Part shown: piece after piece, positions 11,951 to 23,925 of the stretch
Layout of the letters: the number at the start of each line of letters is the position of its first letter
How positions within the stretch are numbered: the stretch's first letter is position 1
Position numbers and translations under genes: made by a program
Notes under the pieces: model-generated
What the model saw: the letters and a program-made list of their open reading frames with translations, nothing else
Told to the model about the DNA's origin: nothing
Databases searched by the model: none
Source of the DNA: Zhengitettix transpicula
Taxonomy: Eukaryota > Arthropoda > Insecta > Orthoptera > Tetrigidae
Assembly: GCA_037074705.1 (NCBI GenBank)
Contig: CM073590.1
Location: forward strand, 183,924,746-183,988,745
DNA length: 64,000 bases
Direction of reading: 5' to 3'

Positions 11951-12580
11951 AATTTTTTTTTCATTTTAAAACCAATTAATATATAAATAAATCAAGAGGG
12001 AAACCAGTTTACTGAGAAGCAAAATTGTAATAGAAGTTACGGGTTTTAGGAAACAATAACCGTTTACTATTAAAATTTTATATTTAAAATAATTAAGCTG
12101 TCAAACCAGACATACATATATATTGTTAAAAACCTGATGTTTAGATCTGTATAAATATTCTTAATTTATTTAAAATGGAATAATTTATTTTGTTTCTCTG
12201 CAAATTGTCAGCTCTTCACACTGAAATATTAGTCATATATTTTATTTTCACGTCTGTTTTTAACAATGAACATCCTTAACGGCCATTAACAGACGATTTT
12301 TATCATTTAAAATAATTATGAATCATAAAATCTTTAATTAACAACACAAAACCGTTTGTGAACATATTGTTAATATCGTCAGGCTGTGTGAGTGGAAGAA
12401 AGGTTCTTGTTTTGATGTTTTCAACGTTTGCTCAGTCATGTTGATCATCGTTGAATATATCTGCTTGGTCACAGTGTAATTAATCTCAAATTTAAATACT
12501 GATACATTATGTGACATATGTGGTATATTATGACTGCTGATATCGTCTGCTAATGTAACAATTTATATGTTTCATAAATG
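11951..12580. other. Intronic DNA without a gene
   Basis: AT-rich sequence; nothing recognised. Confidence 0.4.
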
Positions 12581-12585
12581 TTTCA

Positions 12586-12911
12586 CGGTTACGCACCAGG
12601 TTCAGATTTCTCGACGTTGTCGTTCTCCACTGCTGCTGTCTGCAGCCTGTGTGGCGCTGCGTGACTTGTGCTAGCTATATATAATGGCGGACATGCTGCA
12701 ACCTGATTGGCCGCTGAGGATCGCCTGACCACAGCGTCCAGGACACATGTGTTTCCATGTCGCGTAGTAAATGTCAGGCGATCCTCAGCGGCCAATCAGG
12801 TCGCAGAATGTCCGCCACCATATATGGTATACCTCGCACAAATCACGCAGTGCCACACAGGCTGAAGACAGCCGTGGAGAACGTAAACATCCAGAACCTG
12901 GTGTGTAACGG
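12586..12911. repeat. 325-bp palindromic element with CCAAT motifs
   Basis: The left arm (about 12586-12735) and right arm (about 12770-12911) are inverted copies, with about 35 bases between. The inner arms share GGCGATCCTCAGCGGCCAAT. Each arm has a CCAATCAG motif, and TATATATAATGG or CCATATATGG lies between that and the outer part. It is GC-rich relative to the flanks. The frames at 12589-12795 and 12757-12957 are its translations and are not genes. A MITE or foldback element is likely. Confidence 0.75.
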
Positions 12912-13299
12912 TCAAAAATTAGTTAATAATTTACCCGGCGAAAGTTATTTTATTTAAGATGAGAACACGAAATGCACGTGGATATTGGGAACTGCATTAG
13001 ACACCAACTACTGTTTCTTCTTCATATTATAGAAAGTGATTTAATTGTGTTTATGGGACATTATATGAAAACTTATGGAACGAATAAAAAAATGATTGAC
13101 TATAATTTTACATTTGTAATTATTGTAAGTACAGTAATTATTTATTTATAAAAAATAATTACGGAATACGAAGAAGATGAATATGGGAACGCCAACATCA
13201 TTACGCTTAAAAAAATTGATTTGCAGTAAAATAAATAAAATTAAACACATAGTTTTTAATTTAAATAAAAATTAATTATTTAATTTCGAAAATTACTAA

Positions 13300-13470
13300 G
13301 TTAAGTACCACATTATTAATTTAATTTAGTAAATTTTCAAACAATGCAATCTGGTCGATAACACATTTAGGGATGGGGGGGGGGTTCGAGTTGCGTTACA
13401 TTAAAATAACGAAACAAATCGGGGGGTTAAGGATAAATGACATCTCGGGCAACGCCGAGCACTCTGCTAG
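13300..13470 (+). mobile_element. Helitron 3' end
   Basis: The 3' terminal hairpin is CTCGG-GCAACG-CCGAG (13444-13459), followed 7 bases later by CTAG (13467-13470) and a host T. This matches the known Helitron 3' end: a short GC hairpin then CTRR inserted at A/T. The 5' end is not defined; the (TC)(TA) run at 10.45 kb is one untested possibility. No Rep/helicase is visible, so it is non-autonomous. The start given here is arbitrary. Confidence 0.65.
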
Positions 13471-14640
13471 TTTATAATAAAGGAACACCTTAGGGAAGAA
13501 ACGTTGTGCTTCACTTTAGTTTTTATTATAAGCTGGATTTTATTGTCTTTTTAACATAACCTTTCATTAATTCAGGTAAATCTGAATGACTTACTTGTAT
13601 AATTCAGAAGGAAACTATCTTCATATTAGTAAGGAACAAAATTAACCATCAGGTTAGTTTGAAAATATCTAATGGTTCACCGAGTGACATAAAATATAGT
13701 TCACTCGGAAATTGTAAAACATTAGTCAAACTATATCAAACGTAATCCGCCAACGGTAGATTTCTGGTAAGTTAAGACTAAACGAAATAATACAATTATA
13801 TATAGGAAATAGGAAAGTAATCAGGTTATTGAATGCCTTGACACTCAATCTTAGAGATTGGAAAGGCAATTTTGATGATAATACTTGAAGTCGACTTGTT
13901 AGTGACTGGAAAATATTGAAAGACCTTTATCCTTCGATTTGATCGATGGTCTGACCGCGACACTGACGATGGGGATCAAATTTGAATTCCAATATTGATG
14001 CCAAAAGTTAAAACAATCCGATTTTAACGTACACTTGTTTTCCTACAATTTGGGATAAAATTTATGATATCCCTGATCTATATACTATTAGGAAGAATTA
14101 TAAAGAGCGTCAAATGCTTTTATTTAGCCCTAATTCGGTGAAGATCCTTGCTGTGGTACTGCTTTTTCGTTTGCCATTGTGTCATTTGAATACTTCTACT
14201 TTTTGTAATGACAGTACCTGTTTATATTGTCCCCCTCTTCAATCCTCTTAATTTTGTTCGAAATTTTGCTTTCTGATATCAAATATTTCATTAAAATGAT
14301 GAATACATTTCAGCCAGCAATTATAATTAATTTATGCTATTATTTACGCACGCAATCACTTCCAGAAAAAAATCTGAGCAAATAATTGTTAGCGAGCATG
14401 AATCTGTAATGAATGTCAGCTATAGTAACTTAAGAGGTTCTATGGTTTAATATGTTCAACTCTTTCACGTGCTTCCTTGTTGTTGGCGAGACAAGAGATG
14501 CACTCCAAACCTAATATTTTCTTCCATAAAGTCATCATTCCCAGTACAAGTTTTGCATCCTTATTAAGACATAAATCTACATTATACAAACGCGTTTCTA
14601 ATTCTATCATCGAAATTGTGTCTTGAAAACTTGCTATTTT
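13471..14640. other. Intronic DNA without a gene
   Basis: No recognisable gene. Some short degenerate repeats, including CATCAGG/CCTGATG-type ends, but nothing classifiable. Confidence 0.35.
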
Positions 14641-14644
14641 TTTT

Positions 14645-14740
14645 AAGTATCAGGACGGAAATATGAGACCAGGAATCGAACCCAGAACCTCCGCTTACAG
14701 CGGAAACTACCAACAGATTATCCCTGTCGACTCGATATTC
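14645..14740 (-). mobile_element. tRNA-derived SINE fragment
   Basis: Read on the minus strand it holds a perfect box B (GGTTCGATTCC, plus-strand 14672-14682), preceded by an anticodon-arm-like hairpin (CCGC/GCGG). Box A is degenerate. Likely a SINE head or a decayed tRNA pseudogene. Confidence 0.5.
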
Positions 14741-14887
14741 CTCCATCCATTAGACCTGATGTATGCTCACCTATTATTTACTATATCAGAATTCTTTACA
14801 TGGCATAAATTTTAGGACCTCTAGGAAGAACCGATTTTTATATATACATTGAACAAAGGATTTTTTTTAGAAATTTCGATTGAAGAA

Positions 14888-15008
14888 TTGAGTGAAAGAT
14901 TTCACAAGCTCAAGCATAGAGGTCATGAAATGTAATTGAATTAAATTATTATGTTGTAATCATTTTATGGCCTCTATTGCTTGATCTTGTGAAATCTTTC
15001 ACTCTGTA
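14888..15008. repeat. Short foldback element
   Basis: Arms at 14890-14930 and 14968-15004 share GAGTGAAAGATTTCACAAG inverted, then CAAGCATAGAGG/CCTCTATTGCTTG, around a 37-base AT-rich loop. Confidence 0.7.
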
Positions 15009-15239
15009 CTTGAATTGAACAATTTATTTTTATGTTGCATAGCAGACGGGTAACTAGTTCTTGAAAGAAGCAATAAAGCCTATAAAATATTTCGCCCTCT
15101 TTATTTTCATGAAAAATATTTCACTTGTCAATCAAATATGCCACAGAAGCTATAGTTAATTGCAATATAATCAATTGGGATATAATGTTGTATTCGACAC
15201 CAATTAAAAGTAAAGCTATGTTTTTAGAAAGAATAAGTA

Positions 15240-16091
15240 TGTTGTGAGGACGGATATTTTAAATACAATGGGGAATTTTATAAGCAAAATTTTGGCGTTG
15301 CTATTGGTGGCCGGTTACTGGTCAGTGTGGTCGGAATAGAAATGAATTATGTAATCAATAAAGTTTTGCCTGACTCAAACCGGTAGTCATTGTTAAATGA
15401 CAATTTACCGATAGTTACTAAAGCAGAGATTGTTGTTTTAACAGTCGTCCTGCAAAATATACATTCCAGAATAAAATTCACTGTAGAAAGGAAGCAACAA
15501 GGTAAAATTAACTTTCTAGGTATGATTTTAACTTGTTGGTTTCAAAAAGAGATTGTCTGCGACATGTTACTTAATTGTAAATCCAACCATTCGTTTCATA
15601 TTAAATATAATGTGATGTTCTATACTGTAGTGAAAGCAATATGTAACACTGACTTAGAATTTAGGGAAAATGTTAAGTGAAGAAATTTTACATTAGTTAA
15701 TGCGAAATGTTACAGAAATTATCTGATAAGATAAATGATAATTCCAGTAATAGAAATGGGCCTGAATTTACAAATAATAATAAAATTAAGCTTAAGCAAA
15801 GTGGATTTGAATATTAATCCTATTAATAATGTTAAAAATGAAAAGACGTATATGCGAATTTCGTATATCAAAGGTGTGAGTGAATTTGTTAATAAACTTT
15901 TGGTGAATTATGGATTTTGTGAAATTGATGTGGGGTTGAGACCTGATAACAAAATAGCGAAATATATAGACAGTATGAAAGACTGTATAGATAAGGTTAT
16001 ATGTACTGGTATTTTTTATCAAATCAATTGTGAAGATTGTCGTCAGTCACTCGGGAATATCTCTAGAAAAGAGAATATTTTTCCAGAATAG
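15240..16091 (+). pseudogene. Penelope-like retroelement fragment (RT end plus GIY-YIG region)
   Basis: Two plus-strand frames (15390-15680 and 15735-16091) match in order the end of a Penelope-like polyprotein: KINFLGM in the RT region, then YIKGVSEFVNKLL, LRPDNKIAKYIDS and TGIFYQINCEDC. The last gives a GIY-like start of the endonuclease; the following YIG-like part is degraded (SLGNISRK). Family members carry an RT followed by GIY-YIG endonuclease. Most of the RT is absent and there is a break between the frames, so it is dead. The assignment is from motif recall. Confidence 0.6.
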
Positions 16092-17960
16092 TAATATTAA
16101 ATTGACTTCTAAAACTAATTCGGGCAATGAATTTAAATGAAAAATTTTAGACAAAATTGATATTCTCCAGAATAATGAAATTACTCTATGAATGAGAAAA
16201 AAGCAATTAGTATAGCTGGGGCAGGGAATTAGGACATATGAAATTACGTAAAATGAACAAGGGAATTACGCGTGTTAAGAGTGAAACATTGATATAATTA
16301 TATAAGGTATACTATCTAGTAATATTGTCACAAATAATAAGAAAAATAGCCCAGTTCTAGATGGTGATATGTTTCTATGTTGAGCTGATTCAGTTTGGTG
16401 CTGGATTTGTTTTGTTAAGCAGTGGAGGTGTGAGACTTAGTATACACAGGAATATACCAACTGTAGGTTGAATAGCTACTACTTGTTTCTAGTAAACCAA
16501 ATTTATTGTTAATCGTATGTTTTCTGTTGACCGTAATTTATAGGTGAGCATGTTAGAATTAACGAAAGCTTCTGTGGCAATTTATTGATTGACACGTGAA
16601 AAATATGGACGACAGAATACTTTAAAGGTTTAATTGATTCTTTCTACAATTTATTTTTGTGAATATCTTCAAATATTTGACATGGACGTGACTTATTAAC
16701 CAGGGTAACAGATGGAGTATTGTTCCAAGGAATATTAATTGTTTTGATTTTTCAATATGGAGACTACGAAAATTCTCAACAATACAATGAAACTAATTGT
16801 AAATTGCTGTATTGTATTATTCGACTGGGCGCGACAATGAGTTATACTTTCGCGCACGAACGTTACGATTTTGTTGAGGAGTCTGTCGAGTGCGTGTATT
16901 TCATCGTCTCGAAGATCGAATCAATTGTTGCTTGTATCGACAACAGCAAAAGGAATCTTTTGCATAGCGTTCCACGATTTGATAAGGATGCCCTCTGGAG
17001 ATGTATATATGTTTCGTGACTGGTTAAATAATTTTTTTAAAAAAATTACCCTTAATATTAAAACCAAACGAGCATCGTTACAATATGACAACGCTGCGTG
17101 AAGCCAGAACAACGGACGCGTTACATTCATGGAGACCGAAAGTAGGGCTATAATATATTAATCCGTTACAATACATATCAGACTCTGAATTAAAATGTTC
17201 GCCAATTGTAATTTATTCTAACCAACTTGCTTGAAAATTCGTTACAGAATATATTAACTATCGAACTCCCAGCCGATGGAGGTTGCCTAATTTCTCCCCC
17301 TAAATTTCTGGTATTCTAGAGTCTGATTAAAAAGGAAGAAAAGGGAGGAGGAGCAAAGGAAAAGAGTAATTGTAAATTGACAAGACAAGTACACAGTGAA
17401 AATAGAGATTACTCAACCCTTTCGAACAGCAAATAAACTGTTCGACATTAGGAAAACAATTCAGAACCATAGTCAGAGTCTAAATATTCATTAAGGGATA
17501 GAGCTTAGCCCTAGAGATACAGCTATCCCGACATTTAGCATTCGGATGTCCTGTTATCTACTTCTTTATTTTCTGGTGCATATTACGTTTTTAATCTGTC
17601 GACAGTCATTTGTTTCTGCAGAATTTTTTTTGACTTAAATTATGAACTTGTTCCAGTCATAGTCAACAGAGAGAACATAAATTTCTACAAGTCATTCTCT
17701 AAAAGCCGAAAAGAGAACTTAATTTGAGAAGAAATGTCTTCGGTTATTCAGCATCGGCGTTACACGAATTAGAGAATTTTCGTTCGATGCGAGATCAGCA
17801 TTGGATCGGAACAAACAAGTGAAATTCCAGCTGGCACCAACTGATTCTAGGGCAAACGCAACATGAGCCTAATTCTTTATGATCAAAACTATCCCGACAT
17901 AATTATGCATGATTTTTGAGCAGTTTCCAAATTTATAAACCACCGAAATTAACACTAGTT
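16092..17960. other. Intronic DNA, unclassified
   Basis: Two overlapping plus-strand frames (16720-17019, 16871-17101) have no recognised motif. The base composition near 16830-17130 is less AT-rich than its surroundings, so a further decayed element is possible. Confidence 0.35.
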
Positions 17961-17999
17961 GAACTCTGACTAGTCACAGCGTGGAACTACAAAGGTAGT

Positions 18000-18985
18000 C
18001 CGACCAAACAATGAAAAAGTATTTTTATTTCTCGTCGTAGTCTCCTTTTTGGTCGATACACATTTACAAGTAGTTAAAAATGAGTCAATAGCTTCGATAC
18101 TCTGTTTAAAGAGAGAACTCTTGAGATCTTCAAATTAGCCACAAGTCGTCGACTCCACTTCTTTATCGTTGGCGAATCTTTATCAAACAACCATTTTTTC
18201 AAGTTCGAAAAGAGAAAATAATCCGAAGGTGCTAAATCTGGTTTATAGGGTCCGCAAGAAAGCAATTCGAGCTAACTCACATTGATTTTGGCCATCGCGA
18301 TAATGGATGTGTGAAGTGGTGTATTGTCGTGATGAAACAACACTTACTCATTCGCCAAATGCGGCCGTTTTTTATTTCATCACTTAAACGCTGCAATAAA
18401 TTAGCGTAATTGTCGCCATTGTTTCTCCTTTTGAAGATAATCAATTCAAATTATTACACGCGCATCCCTAAAAAAACGGACGCTTTGACCTTGCCAGTAG
18501 ATTGAACTTTTTTCGTCTTCTTTGGAGCGTTTCACTTCATTGTTTTGACTGTTCCTTCGTCTCAGATGTGAAGGAATGGACTTGTGTTTAACAATGGTTA
18601 TGAAACGACGCAAAGACTCGGCTTCATTGTTATGAAACATCGCCAAACAGTATTTAAACGTCCTCACGACGCTCTTTCTGTTGCATTTTAAGCAAACGCG
18701 GCATCCATTTTAAAAAGTTTTCTCATGTCCAAATTTTCAGTCAGTAAGGGATGTACAGCACCTTTTTAAATGCCTACCTTGTCTGTTAGCTCGAACACTT
18801 GAAGTCGACGGTCGTTCAATACCAATTAGTAGATATTCATCACAATATGTGTAGTCACTTCATGACCGAGCAGTGTCTTGTTAGATTTAAACTCTGCCAC
18901 CAGGAGCAGATTCTAGCTCGACTTTGATATTGAGACCTTTTAAATGAAAGTATTGTATTTCATGACGCTGACCAATTTTTTCCAG
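18000..18985 (-). pseudogene. Dead mariner transposase
   Basis: On the minus strand, pieces follow mariner transposase order: an N-terminal HEIQYFHLKGLNIK near 18950; a middle part RRFITIVKHKS with WQGQSVRFFRDARVII (18446-18667); LFHHDNTPLHTS with the HDN-x-P-x-H catalytic context near 18310-18345; PYKPDLAPSDYFLFSNLKKW (18190-18255); and a C-terminal CIDQKGDYDEK near 18030-18060. These are in different frames with several stops. The mariner family uses D,D34D chemistry at TA sites; this copy cannot make a protein. Terminal repeats were not identified. Confidence 0.8.
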
Positions 18986-19230
18986 GTTTACAAATTCACT
19001 TAGAGCGTTAACTATTGATGGCTGTCAAACAAACAATTTAGCGGTTTCACAACTTTTATTCTTAAAAAAAACCTACAACTAAAATTAGTTTGACCGCTTA
19101 AAGGCATACAGCAGTAAAAAATATGCAATGGCCACTTTTCCTTCCTTTCCCTACAAACGCTTAGCCAGGAGCATGCGTGTGTGCCATTGTATTTTGGGTT
19201 TATGTAATATTACAATTAATTCATTTTTAT
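18986..19230. other. 3' flank of Z10
   Basis: No gene; leads into the Z10 3' UTR and its AATAAA at plus-strand 19234-19239. Confidence 0.4.
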
Positions 19231-19334
19231 GCATTTATTTTCATTCTTATATAAACACAAACTGTTACTACAGTAAAACAATTAAAAATTAACTAATTTA
19301 CAATTAAATAGTTGTAAATCAAATTTTAATATTA

Positions 19335-19582
19335 TTAAATGACAATTCTATGTTTGGCGGCTGTATGTTTCGATAAATGAATCTTCTGCTTTGCTTTGTA
19401 TGGACATAAAGAACAATGAAATTGTGGTTCTTTTCCACATTCTAATTTTAAATGCCTCTTAAGAGTTGTTCTATGCTGGTACCATTTTCCACAGTTAAAA
19501 CACTGGAAGCTGAGAAATGTTTGTCTCCCAGTTGGAGTTGGAAGATCTACTGATATGAGATACTGTTCCTCTGGTAGTGAAT
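19335..19582 (-). CDS. lola: lola terminal zinc-finger exon Z10
   Basis: No AUG-started frame covers this exon; it is read from the acceptor ttgtcctag in the common phase (AT of a split codon, then SLPEEQYLIS) and encodes 81 residues. Finger 1 is C27, C30, H43, C48; finger 2 is C56, C59, H72, H77; linker ECGKEPQFHC. The stretch from finger 1 through the end is close to Z12: both share TL-x-RHLKLECGKEPQF, KQK-x-HL and AKHR. Minus-strand AATAAA lies 96 bases past the stop (plus-strand 19234-19239). The dead mariner copy begins about 350 bases further downstream. Confidence 0.9.
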
Positions 19583-21775
19583 CTAGGACAATACAATTTT
19601 CATATTTAAAATATCAACGTACAGCCATTTAGTAATTATACAAGTATTACATGCACAGTGTATAATAAATAAACTTTTAAAAATGTACGCATTAATTGTT
19701 ATCAGAGGGGGAAGAATTTTTTGGGCGGAATTAAGTCAACAGACTCCATAACAATATTCTCAACAAGAAAGTTTCTTACAAAATTCATAGTTAAAATCAA
19801 TTTTTCATGTAGCAAACGTATCTAATTGAATGATTTATTGACACTGTATGATGATTCTTGTTTAGTATATGAACAATTTACAGTCAATTCATATTTTGTA
19901 CTTGAATTTTATCCCATTTCATCAGTAAAATTTTCAATTTCACACTTTTTGCATAACAATTTTGAGTATTATATACCATAAATTAAATTTTACTTCTATT
20001 ATCAATGTGAGAACAGCAAAAAGGACTACAGAAGCATACATAGTGGAGTTTTAATCACTTTCACATTTTATTTCTCTGTACTTTTGGTCATTTTATTATT
20101 TAATTGGAAAATATGTAACTAACAGAAGTTGAAACTATTCATGGCTACAGCAACCCACAACACAGAAAGATTACAAAATAGGAAACATTGATAACAAAAG
20201 AGGTATAAATCACTGCTTTGTCTAAGCCACAAGACATGGTAGTAAAAAAGTCCCCAGAGTTTTTTTGAGATAAATATCAATAAAATGCTGAAGTTAGTGT
20301 GCTTATGCTGAGTTCATGGTTTATTATTAGCAGCATTTTAGTTTGATTTGTCAACACAGTCACTATGACTTTCAATGGCACATTATGAGATGAATTTCAG
20401 AGATGTGATGTAAGGATTTTTGCTGGGGAAGTGCTAAAGCATGTTATATTGCCACCATAGATAGCAATTGAGATTAGCTGGTTATAGAGGATAATAATGT
20501 TTGCACTATGGTTTTGAAAAGTTTTAAAAACTCCATAAACACCTACTTCAAAATGCAATATTATTTATAGTCTACCCTACAACACTATGTACATAAAGTT
20601 ACTGTATTACATCTTATTCACCTCTACCTACATTGTCATTCTTACACACCTTTACAATGAATCCTACCACACTTGTTCTTCTTGAAATTTTTAAATTCTG
20701 ATCCTTTACCTCACCACTTAACTTAAAATAGAAAATGGCATAGCAATTTTTTGTAAATATCATGCCCAATATGATACTTTGTTTCTATAACACCTCTATA
20801 TACTTGCTCTTGAAATTTTTTTCCAGCAATTTATTCACTTTTTAACCATATTTGTTTTTTGCCACAGACTTATACTCCTGCCTGGTTACAACTTATCCCT
20901 GTGTTCCCCTAACATTTAGTAACATAATTTGTCAGTTATTGTAACACCCTCCTCAACTACAACAACTGAAACATCCTTCTATTTCAAAATTAATTATTCT
21001 ATCAATGTTCTGAAAAAGATGTAATAAATGACCATTTTATAACAATACACCCAAATAATTAAATTAGTTTGAGAGGTTCAACACCAATTTGTGTCATTTG
21101 TCAAAAAATGTTTTGAAAGACTAAAGGTACAGTTCCAGGAAAATAAAATAGCTCACAGTGACAAAGATGGGATGTTTATTTATTGTTTTATCATACAAAG
21201 TATTTACAAGCATTTGAGATTATCAATACACTCAAAGATGAGAGAAAAAATACGTCATTGACTATGTTATTTAAACCATTGCAACCATCTTCCAATTCAA
21301 ACAATTGAGCTACAAAACAATACTATACAATGTTAAGTCTTGCCATGTGATTTCTTTTTAATGATGATAATTATTAATCATATCTGTATTGCATAAAGTA
21401 CTGCCCCTATGTTGACATTTACTTTTCTTAAAGAAGAACAGTGGAATTTTTTTTGCATTACACATCTAGAATAAGTCATTGCACAATAATAAAGTTTTAT
21501 GGATATACCATTTTACTGTTCATATCAACTGGTCAAAGTATGATGATGTTTCCCAATACATGAATGTTCTTAATAATGTGTAACTAGGATATGACAATAA
21601 TTCAATGAAATTACTGCAAATAAATTTATAAAGATATATTTAATGGCCATTAATTGAGGTTTTTTTTTATTTATCCTACCATTTTAATTTAACACATGAA
21701 GGTTTCTGTAGATATTTGTAGCTTCTTCAGACAATATATATACAATGTTTGTAAATAATTTGGTGATTTGGAGTC
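19583..21775. other. Intronic DNA without a gene
   Basis: About 2.2 kb of AT-rich sequence with no recognised element. Confidence 0.4.
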
Positions 21776-21955
21776 ACATTCGATCTTGGATAGTGAGAAA
21801 GGATAGAAATAAATAGGAGGTCAAATATTTTCAGTCTTTTCTTCTCACTGCTTTGAACGTATGATTTTCTTTGTGTGTTTTTCTACACCTGAGCTCATAA
21901 ATTCACATAAAAAGCGTAATCCTCCTATTTATTTCTATCCAAGATCGTATATATA
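21776..21955 (+). repeat. SINE body fragments, rearranged
   Basis: A short inverted tail (GGATAGTGAGAAAGGATAG) is followed by TCAAATATTTTCAGTCTTTT and TCCTATTTATTTCTATCCAA in the forward sense; the tRNA head is lost. Confidence 0.6.
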
Positions 21956-22110
21956 AATAAATTTAATTGGATAGAAAACAGGGATATAGAGCAGCTGACT
22001 TACCTTAAATCCAAAGGTGAAGTTGTCAACTTGGGAATCGGTAACATATATAATTTTCAAGGGACTAAGCTCCCTTCCTCAGGACAGTAGTTCTGAATGC
22101 CATGTCGGCC
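21956..22110. repeat. Foldback family B, left half
   Basis: TTGGATAGAAAACAGGGATA, GACTTACCTTAAATCC and CTAAGCTCCCTTCCTCAGGA match other family B copies; no right arm follows. Confidence 0.55.
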
Positions 22111-22130
22111 AGCCATTATACAGAAACAAT

Positions 22131-22131
22131 A

Positions 22132-22196
<65 letters not shown>
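22131..22196. repeat. CA then TA microsatellite
   Basis: A (CA)n run changes directly to (TA)n, ending at the tail of the SINE at 22199. Confidence 0.9.
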
Positions 22197-22198
<2 letters not shown>

Positions 22199-22199
<1 letters not shown>

Positions 22200-22431
22200 T
22201 CAAACTTGGATAGTGAGGAAGGATAGAAATAAATAGGAGAAATAGGAGGATTGCGCTTTATGTGAATTCATATGCTCGGGCGAAGAATTACGCACATAGA
22301 AAAGCATATGTTCAAAGCAGAGAGAAGGATGGAAGAAGAAGGAAAGACTGAAAATATTTGACCCAGGCGGGACTTGAACCCACTTATTCTGCTTAGTACA
22401 CAAACGCCTTAACCATCTCGGCCACCGGGTC
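22199..22431 (-). mobile_element. tRNA-derived SINE, most complete copy
   Basis: On the minus strand it begins GACCCGGTGGCCGAGATGG (box A) and has GGTTCAAGTCC (box B) about 40 bases on, then a body with an ATATGCTTTTC/GAGCATATGAA stretch and ends CTATCCAAGTTTGAATG before the microsatellite. The head resembles a Ser/Leu-class tRNA with a long variable arm. The 77-codon frame through it is a SINE translation. Confidence 0.8.
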
Positions 22432-22506
22432 AAGTTCCTGACCAGGCAAATATAGGCAGTATTGCAATTAATTTTGACAATGTCACATCCTTACTATTAC
22501 AATATA

Positions 22507-22745
22507 TATATGATCATGGATAGTGAGAAAAGATGGAAATAAATAGGAGAAATGTTGGAATATGCTTTATGTGAAAGCATATGCTGGGGAGTAGAATTGT
22601 GCTATTTAAAAAGTATATGTTTTAAGCATGGAGATAGAAGAACAGACTGAAAATATTCAGCCAGGGTGGAGCTCGAACCCACATACTCTGTTCGATATGC
22701 AGACACGTTAACCATATAGGCCCCTGGGCCAAGCCTCGGACTAGG
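22507..22745 (-). mobile_element. tRNA-derived SINE, diverged copy
   Basis: The same head-body order as 22199-22431, with box B as GGTTCGAGCTCC on the minus strand and a diverged body. It lies about 75 bases from the younger-looking copy. Confidence 0.65.
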
Positions 22746-22873
22746 TGAATATAAACAGTCTCATTGGGATTTTCTAAGAGTATAGGAGGAATGGAGAGGC
22801 AAGAGGGATTGGAGGATTAGGAGCATCCACTAAGGAATAATTACAATGTTAGGAATTAATTTTATTGGTAACA

Positions 22874-22990
22874 AAGTCATGGATAGTGAGGAAAGATAGA
22901 AATAAATAGAAGAAAGGTTGGAATATGCTTTATGTGAAAGCATATGCTTGGGCGTAGAATTGCACACTTTCAAAATCATGGGGAAGGAAG
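22874..22990 (-). repeat. SINE body fragment
   Basis: ATGGATAGTGAGGAAAGATA and TTTATGTGAAAGCATATGCT match the SINE body; no head. Confidence 0.6.
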
Positions 22991-23670
22991 GAAGAATATA
23001 TAATCAGTATAGAAAGAAAAGGAGGATAGTGGGAGGCTTATCTGAAATTAAGAGCCAGTGTCATCTTATTAGATAAGATAAAGTCCTTCAAATTTTTGGA
23101 GGCGTTAGTATCTGTGTAATGAAAATATATATAACATCCATTCACATTTCTGTCAGATCCCTTTTATTGTCATTGTAGAACTATTTCTAATGTAAGCAGT
23201 TGTTTACATAAATAAAATATAGGTTCATTTATTTTCATAAATCCCCTTGGTTTACTTTAAAAATCCTGCAGTGAAGCTTACACCTGTGTTCCAGAAGGGA
23301 TACAGACTCATTCCCTACAGGCAACACCTAATTTTTCTCAGGTTTGCACTGTGCTATCTGACAAAATAAAATATTAACTATAAAATGTCCTGTATTTCAT
23401 TTCTGGGATAAAATTTTATATATAAATGAATTCACTTAAAATAAAAAGACAAACCTTGGAACAATTTAATGCTTCTTGCTGTATCTTGAACAAAATGCAG
23501 TGCTCCTGTAATCTTTACTTTGTTGGTCAATTAAAATGATACAATTTCATTTTTATTAATAAAAATTCCACTGGGGCCCATAATTGAATAGATATTTGTT
23601 ATCCCTTTATTAGCTCTCTGTTGCAGTCTGAAATAGCTGCCTAACTTAATGTTTAATCTTAGTAAGAAAG
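22991..23670. other. Intronic DNA with a family A remnant
   Basis: At about 23000-23110 a decayed family A arm is visible (GGCTTATCTGAAATTAAG, CAAATTTTTGGAGGCG). The rest is unrecognised. Confidence 0.4.
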
Positions 23671-23675
23671 ATAGC

Positions 23676-23925
23676 AAATTCAGACAAAATAAATGATGAT
23701 ATAAATAAATACCACACAAAATTTCTGGTGTGAAAAAGAACCTAGAGCAACACAACTACACTCATCAGTTGACACAACTCAAAAGCTTTGTTGTAGTAGG
23801 AAATGATGAGTGCAGTTGTGTTGATCTAAGCTCATTTTCACACCTGATGACAGGGACAAGGATACCAGAAATGTTGTTTGGTACTTATATTATCACTATT
23901 TTGTCCGAATTGGCTATCTTTCTTA
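23676..23925. repeat. Family D foldback copy
   Basis: Left arm 23676-23790 and right arm about 23800-23925 are inverted copies (GACAAAATAAATGATG... against ...CACTATTTTGTCCGAAT, and GAGCAACACAACTACACTCA against GAGTGCAGTTGTGTTGATC). The right arm carries CACCTGATGACAGGGACAAG then CCAGAAATGTTG. Confidence 0.7.

Noticed and set aside
12589..12957. Two frames suggesting a small gene pair
   Set aside because: They are opposite arms of one palindrome.
22200..22433. 77-codon minus-strand open frame
   Set aside because: It is a translation through a tRNA-derived SINE; the same reading appears in the copy at 58385-58678.
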